From Nitrosomonas sp. (GTDB taxonomy: Bacteria > Pseudomonadota > Gammaproteobacteria > Burkholderiales > Nitrosomonadaceae), in contig JAIETK010000018.1 in assembly GCA_019745325.1 (NCBI GenBank), positions 16,388-80,387 on the forward strand: 64,000 nucleotides of DNA, in the 5' to 3' direction. Positions within the stretch are counted from its first letter, which is position 1. The number at the start of each line of letters is the position of its first letter. The notes under the pieces are model-generated. The model was not told the origin of the DNA, did no database searches, and saw only the letters and a list, made by a program, of their open reading frames with translations. Below, piece after piece: positions 60,134-64,000 of the stretch. A program made the position numbers and the translations under genes.

Positions 60134-61867
60134 ATGCCGAAGCACAATGCCGATATCGCCGGTATCTTTGAAGAGATCGCGGATTTGCTGGAAATCCAGG
60201 GGGCTAATCCATTCCGCATCCGTGCTTACCGCAATGCGGCGCGCATCCTTGGCGAACTGCCGCAAGAAGCTTCACGTTTGCTGGAAAACGGCGGCGATCT
60301 GACCCGCTTACCGGGGATCGGCGATGATCTGGCGGCAAAAATCAAGGAAATTGTCACGACCGGGCATTGCAGTCTGCTCGACCGGTTGCATACCGAATTG
60401 CCGCCCGCGATTACCGATTTGCTCAAAATTCCCGGACTCGGCCCCAAACGAGTCAAAGCGTTGTATCACGACCTCGATGTGCAAACGCTGGAGCAGTTAT
60501 ACCGCGCCGCCCGGGACGGCCGGATCCGCACTTTGCCGGGATTCGGTGAGAAAACCGAGAACAATATCCTGCAAGCGATCGAAGTGCATGCCAATCAGAC
60601 GCAGCGCTTTAAACTGGCGGTTGCGGCACAGTACGCCGATGCGCTGGAACGCTATCTTGCGGTGACACCGGGCGTCTTGAAAGTAACCATTGCGGGCAGT
60701 TACCGGCGCATGCGGGAAACCGTCGGTGATTTGGATATATTGGTGACTACGTCGACATCGGCAGCGGCGCGGCAAGTGGTTCAACATTTTGTTGGCTATG
60801 ATGAGGTTGCGGATACCCTGTCGGCGGGGACGACGCGCGCCAGCATCATCCTCAAATGCGGGTTGCAAGTCGATTTGCGCGTGGTCAAAGAAGAATCGTA
60901 CGGCGCTGCGTTGCATTATTTGACCGGCTCGAAAGCGCATAACATCGCGATTCGCGTGCTGGCTCAGAAACAAGGCTTAAAAATTAATGAATACGGCGTG
61001 TTTCGCAATGACACGCGTATCGCCGGAGAAACCGAAGCGTCGGTTTACGCGGCGGTCGGTCTTGCGTATATACCGCCAGAACTGCGCGAGAATCGCGGCG
61101 AAATCGCCATCGCCAAATCCGGAAAGTTGCCGCAATTGATCGAGCGAAAGGATTTGCGCGGCGATTTGCATGTGCATACCAAGGCTACCGACGGTCATCA
61201 TTCGCTGCGGGAAATGGCGCTTGCCGGTTTGTCGCAGGGGTTTGAGTACCTGGCGATCACCGAGCATTCGCAACGGCTGACAGTGGCGCATGGACTCGAT
61301 ACGGCGCGGCTGTTGGCGCAATGCGAGGCGATCGATGCGCTCAACGAAGAATTGCAAGGCATTACCTTGTTGAAGAGCATCGAAGTGGATATTCTGGAAG
61401 ACGGCCGCCTGGATCTGCCGGATAGCGCACTGGCACGGCTCGATTTGGTGGTGGCCGCGGTGCACAGCAACTTCAATCTGTCGCGCGCCAAACAAACCGA
61501 ACGCATCGTGCGGGCTATGCAGCATCCGCACTTCACGCTGCTGGCGCATCCGACGGGCCGCCTGCTGCAGCGCCGCGAGCCGTACGATGTCGATATGCTG
61601 CGTATTATCCGCGAAGCCAGGCAGCGCGGCTGTTTTCTGGAATTGAACGCGCATCCGGAAAGACTCGATTTGCTCGACACCCACTGTCAATTGGCCAAGG
61701 AAGAGGGGGTCTTGATTAGTATCAATTCGGACGCACATAGCATTTACGATTTTGCCAATTTGCGCTTCGGTATCGGCCAGGCGCGGCGCGGTTGGCTGGA
61801 AAAGCACGATGTACTGAATACCCGGCCATTAACAGAATTGCGTTCGTTGATTAACCGCACGATATGA
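60134..61867 (+). CDS. polX: DNA polymerase/3'-5' exonuclease PolX
   Basis: 577 residues. N-terminal helix-hairpin-helix and X-family polymerase (NPFRIRAYRNAARILGELPQ, IPGLGPKRVKALYHDL, GSYRRMRETVGDLDILVTT with the DxD, LQVDLRVVKEESY), then a C-terminal PHP domain (DLHVHTKATDGHHSLREMAL, ITEHSQRL, NAHPERLDLL, INSDAHS) with all metal ligands. Role in base excision or gap repair. Overlaps the following frame by four bases. Confidence 0.95.
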   Translation: MPKHNADIAGIFEEIADLLEIQGANPFRIRAYRNAARILGELPQEASRLLENGGDLTRLPGIGDDLAAKIKEIVTTGHCSLLDRLHTELPPAITDLLKIPGLGPKRVKALYHDLDVQTLEQLYRAARDGRIRTLPGFGEKTENNILQAIEVHANQTQRFKLAVAAQYADALERYLAVTPGVLKVTIAGSYRRMRETVGDLDILVTTSTSAAARQVVQHFVGYDEVADTLSAGTTRASIILKCGLQVDLRVVKEESYGAALHYLTGSKAHNIAIRVLAQKQGLKINEYGVFRNDTRIAGETEASVYAAVGLAYIPPELRENRGEIAIAKSGKLPQLIERKDLRGDLHVHTKATDGHHSLREMALAGLSQGFEYLAITEHSQRLTVAHGLDTARLLAQCEAIDALNEELQGITLLKSIEVDILEDGRLDLPDSALARLDLVVAAVHSNFNLSRAKQTERIVRAMQHPHFTLLAHPTGRLLQRREPYDVDMLRIIREARQRGCFLELNAHPERLDLLDTHCQLAKEEGVLISINSDAHSIYDFANLRFGIGQARRGWLEKHDVLNTRPLTELRSLINRTI

Positions 61868-61887
61868 CTGAACTGCAGGAGCAAACC

Positions 61888-62517
61888 ATGATTTTTAACG
61901 ATCGCATTGCTGCCGCTGAGAAGCTTGCGCAAGCACTTTCCGAATACCGCGGCAAGAATCCATTGGTGCTGGCGATTCCGCGCGGTTCGGTGCCGATGGC
62001 CAAATTGATCGCTGAGCAATTGCACGGCGAGATGGATGTGGTTCTGGTGCGTAAGCTCGGTGCGCCGGGCAATCCGGAATTTGCCATCGGCTCGGTCGAT
62101 GAAAGCGGCTGGGTTTACTTGACGGAGTATGCCGCCAAAGCTGGGGCGGACGATCTTTATGTTCAACGGGAAGTAGCCGCGCAAATGGAAACCATGCGGC
62201 GGCGGCGCGCGCAGTACACGCCGGCACGGCCGCCGGTGAATCCGGCGGGGCGCATCGTTATCGTCATCGACGACGGCCTGGCAACCGGTTCGACCATGAT
62301 CGCGGCGCTGCATGCGTTGCGTAACCGCAAACCGGAACAATTGATTTGCGCCGTGCCGGTGGCGCCGCCTGAAACCATCCAGAAATTGCAAGGCAAGGCG
62401 GATCGCATCGTTTGCTTGTCGGCCCCGGTCGATTTTTATGCGGTGGGGCAGTTTTACCGCGATTTTCCGCAAGTTAGCGATGACGAGGTGATTGCTTGTC
62501 TGGGGACTGCAACGTGA
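61888..62517 (+). CDS. Phosphoribosyltransferase-family protein
   Basis: 209 residues from ATG 61888 (CAGGAGCAAACC before it); ATG 61864 overlapping the polX stop is the alternative. PRTase type I fold with the PRPP loop RIVIVIDDGLATGSTMIAAL and a C-terminal flap (LSAPVDFYAVGQFYRDFPQV). Similar proteins are often annotated as hydrolase/phosphoribosyltransferase; substrate unknown. Probably cotranscribed with polX. Confidence 0.85.
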   Translation: MIFNDRIAAAEKLAQALSEYRGKNPLVLAIPRGSVPMAKLIAEQLHGEMDVVLVRKLGAPGNPEFAIGSVDESGWVYLTEYAAKAGADDLYVQREVAAQMETMRRRRAQYTPARPPVNPAGRIVIVIDDGLATGSTMIAALHALRNRKPEQLICAVPVAPPETIQKLQGKADRIVCLSAPVDFYAVGQFYRDFPQVSDDEVIACLGTAT

Positions 62518-62623
62518 TGTGGGGTATGCTTTTGAAGTTATTTCAGCAATAATGAACCTTAACAAGGATTCTTAATCGAATTGCTCATTAGCTTCGGCTG
62601 TTACTAACCTGAATGGTAGATTT

Positions 62624-63073
62624 ATGTGCCTCGATAAAATATACAAATTGAGAACGGGTGTAAGTCTTAAAGTTTCGACCATTGCTTTGCAAGAGTTGAT
62701 TGCCAACGCCATCCGTAAAAGAAAATTTCCTGAACTTCATGACATGCGCAGCACATCGGATTTATACGACTATTTGTCGGTTGTCGTATGCGATGGCGCG
62801 GAAGGGTTGATCGAAAGAAGACAACGCTGGATTGAAAAACCCATCCAAGCCGATTTGATCGCAGGGCGTCCGGTTTCTTTCCGTAGCTTCTGCAATTTGT
62901 TCTGGCGCAATCTCGATGAGGACGATCCGGATGGCGATGAATGGCAGAAGATGATCGCCAGTGATCAATTTTATTTCCAGTTGACGATCCTGCTCAACAA
63001 ACTGCGCATTGCGGAGCGCAGCCTGCAAGACCATAAGGGCGTACTGCCGGAGCTATCGCTCGGCTCGGCTTAA
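62624..63073 (+). CDS. Hypothetical protein
   Basis: 149 residues. Helical, acidic in the centre (NLDEDDPDGDEWQKMIASDQ), with VVVCDGAEGLIERRQRWIEK and FQLTILLNKLRIAERSL. No signal peptide or known domain recognised. Terminator hairpin follows 18 bases after the stop. Confidence 0.6.
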   Translation: MCLDKIYKLRTGVSLKVSTIALQELIANAIRKRKFPELHDMRSTSDLYDYLSVVVCDGAEGLIERRQRWIEKPIQADLIAGRPVSFRSFCNLFWRNLDEDDPDGDEWQKMIASDQFYFQLTILLNKLRIAERSLQDHKGVLPELSLGSA

Positions 63074-63084
63074 CAAGCCGTCAA

Positions 63085-63113
63085 AAAACAAACCCCGCTT
63101 TGCGAGCGGGGTT
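63085..63113. terminator. Bidirectional terminator between hypothetical and PEP-CTERM genes
   Basis: Nine-pair stem AACCCCGCT/AGCGGGGTT with five-base loop. On the minus strand it is followed by TGTTTTTT, so it is strongest for the PEP-CTERM gene; on the plus strand the tail is weak. Confidence 0.85.
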
Positions 63114-63146
63114 GTTCATTAAAAGAAAAACTTCTCTGTCGACCGG

Positions 63147-63878
63147 TTAACCGGCTTTGCTGCGGCGAACCGAGAATCCAAGTAGTCCCAAGCCTGCAAG
63201 CAACATCGCCCAGGTGCTGGGCTCCGGAACCGCAGGCGTGATATCGCGAAGTACATACGCATTCAAAATAGGATTGTTTGTACTGTCGAAAAATTGAATG
63301 GTTTGATCCGCGTCATCGGCGGTAAACGTTCCCACGATACTGGTGTAGCTATTGCCATTGATCGGTGTCGATAAATTTCCTTCACCATCGCCGAACCAAT
63401 GCGTGCGGGTTGCGCAGCAATCGGTGCGGGCGGCAAAAAACTGTACTTGATATTGATGACCGACAGTCAGGCTGTCGAGGAAATTGGTAGCAGTAACATT
63501 TGCGCCGCTTTGCCATTCAAACGTATTCAAGATGGCTGCCCAGCCCGGATCGGTATTGCCGCCACCCGTAGCGAAAGACCATGCCGAACCAAAAAAAGGC
63601 GAATCAATGGTGCTGAATGTAATGTTTATGCCGGTTGGATCCACTGTGATGGGAGGAGCGGTTGAAGCACTTGCCAAATTGATGGCTTCGACCAGAGAAC
63701 CGTTCGTCAAGATACCCAAATGGCCGTTAGGACCACCGAAATTCGGACCGTTACTCCAGGTGATACTGGCCGCCGATGCGGCGGAAATACTGCTCAATGC
63801 AAGCGCCGAAATTGCAAGTAATCGAGGAGTTGCAGCCGGGAGCTTCGCAGCTTTTTCAAATAAACCTTTTATCATCAT
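63147..63878 (-). CDS. PEP-CTERM sorting-domain protein 3
   Basis: 243 residues from ATG 63878 with AAGGAG eight bases upstream. Signal peptide (LLAISALALSSISAASA), a jelly-roll-like domain (SITWSNGPNFGGPNGHLGIL, VGHQYQVQFFAARTDCC), and C-terminal sorting motif AVPEPSTWAMLLAGLGLLGF then SVRRSKAG. Different globular part from the other two. Exosortase substrate by family. Confidence 0.93.
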   Translation of the reverse strand: MMIKGLFEKAAKLPAATPRLLAISALALSSISAASAASITWSNGPNFGGPNGHLGILTNGSLVEAINLASASTAPPITVDPTGINITFSTIDSPFFGSAWSFATGGGNTDPGWAAILNTFEWQSGANVTATNFLDSLTVGHQYQVQFFAARTDCCATRTHWFGDGEGNLSTPINGNSYTSIVGTFTADDADQTIQFFDSTNNPILNAYVLRDITPAVPEPSTWAMLLAGLGLLGFSVRRSKAG

Positions 63879-64000
63879 TAGGCTCCTTAAAATTAACAAT
63901 ATGTTTCTTAGGTAAATTTATAATGGGTCTTAGGAAGTTAAGCACTTATTAAAGTGTGTTAACTTACTGAGATGAATGTTAAAAATAGATACTATATTCG

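Overview
The window looks like part of a chromosome of a betaproteobacterium, most likely a Nitrosomonas-like ammonia oxidiser. This rests on gene order and content, not on a database match: a dciA-like gene and an M23 peptidase beside secA, petABC followed by sspAB, three PEP-CTERM surface proteins, and moderate GC. The flanks are ordinary core genome; the middle is accessory.

Layout. 1-10,414: two predicted lipoproteins (a TPR protein and a Kazal-type inhibitor), a dciA-like gene, an M23 peptidase, secA, the cytochrome bc1 operon petABC, sspA-sspB and tRNA-Thr(UGU). 10,368-18,956: an integrative element inserted in the tRNA-Thr gene. It is bounded by a 47-bp exact duplication of the tRNA 3' end and carries a tyrosine integrase, a CHC2 zinc-finger/DUF3987 replication-type module, and on the minus strand two genes separated by a convincing integron attC site. 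18,957-20,047 is a gene-poor, apparently degenerate stretch.

20,048-45,065: a complete-looking extracellular contractile injection system (eCIS), all genes on the plus strand. In order: AAA+ ATPase, a 1,072-residue putative effector with a C-terminal PD-(D/E)xK nuclease-like domain, cap/terminator (DUF4255), one sheath, one tube protein, tail assembly chaperone, an unknown protein, LysM baseplate protein, hub, spike, PAAR tip, gp25, two J-like baseplate proteins, and four large surface proteins. Three of these four share one N-terminal anchoring domain but have different outer parts (His-rich fibre, collagen-like stalk, or nothing). The fourth is a tail-protein-I homologue with a beta-propeller-like N-terminus and an inserted PA14 domain. 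The tail assembly chaperone ends on a run of seven G, followed five bases later by a strong hairpin. A conserved-looking 50-residue extension with no start codon lies in the -1 frame. This has every sequence element expected of programmed -1 frameshifting, as in long-tailed phages.

45,066-64,000: a degenerate junction with a possible IS end, then housekeeping and stress genes: an RNA m5U methyltransferase, a single-cysteine MsrB, an NhaC-type antiporter, two PEP-CTERM genes with a MITE-like repeat between them, a Lon protease, a CBS protein, a BCAM0308-like zinc protein, the NAD-salvage pair pncA-pncB, a ribosome hibernation factor, the RNA-repair pair archease-rtcB, PolX, a phosphoribosyltransferase, an unknown gene and a third PEP-CTERM protein. 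No exosortase and no eCIS regulator are in the window.
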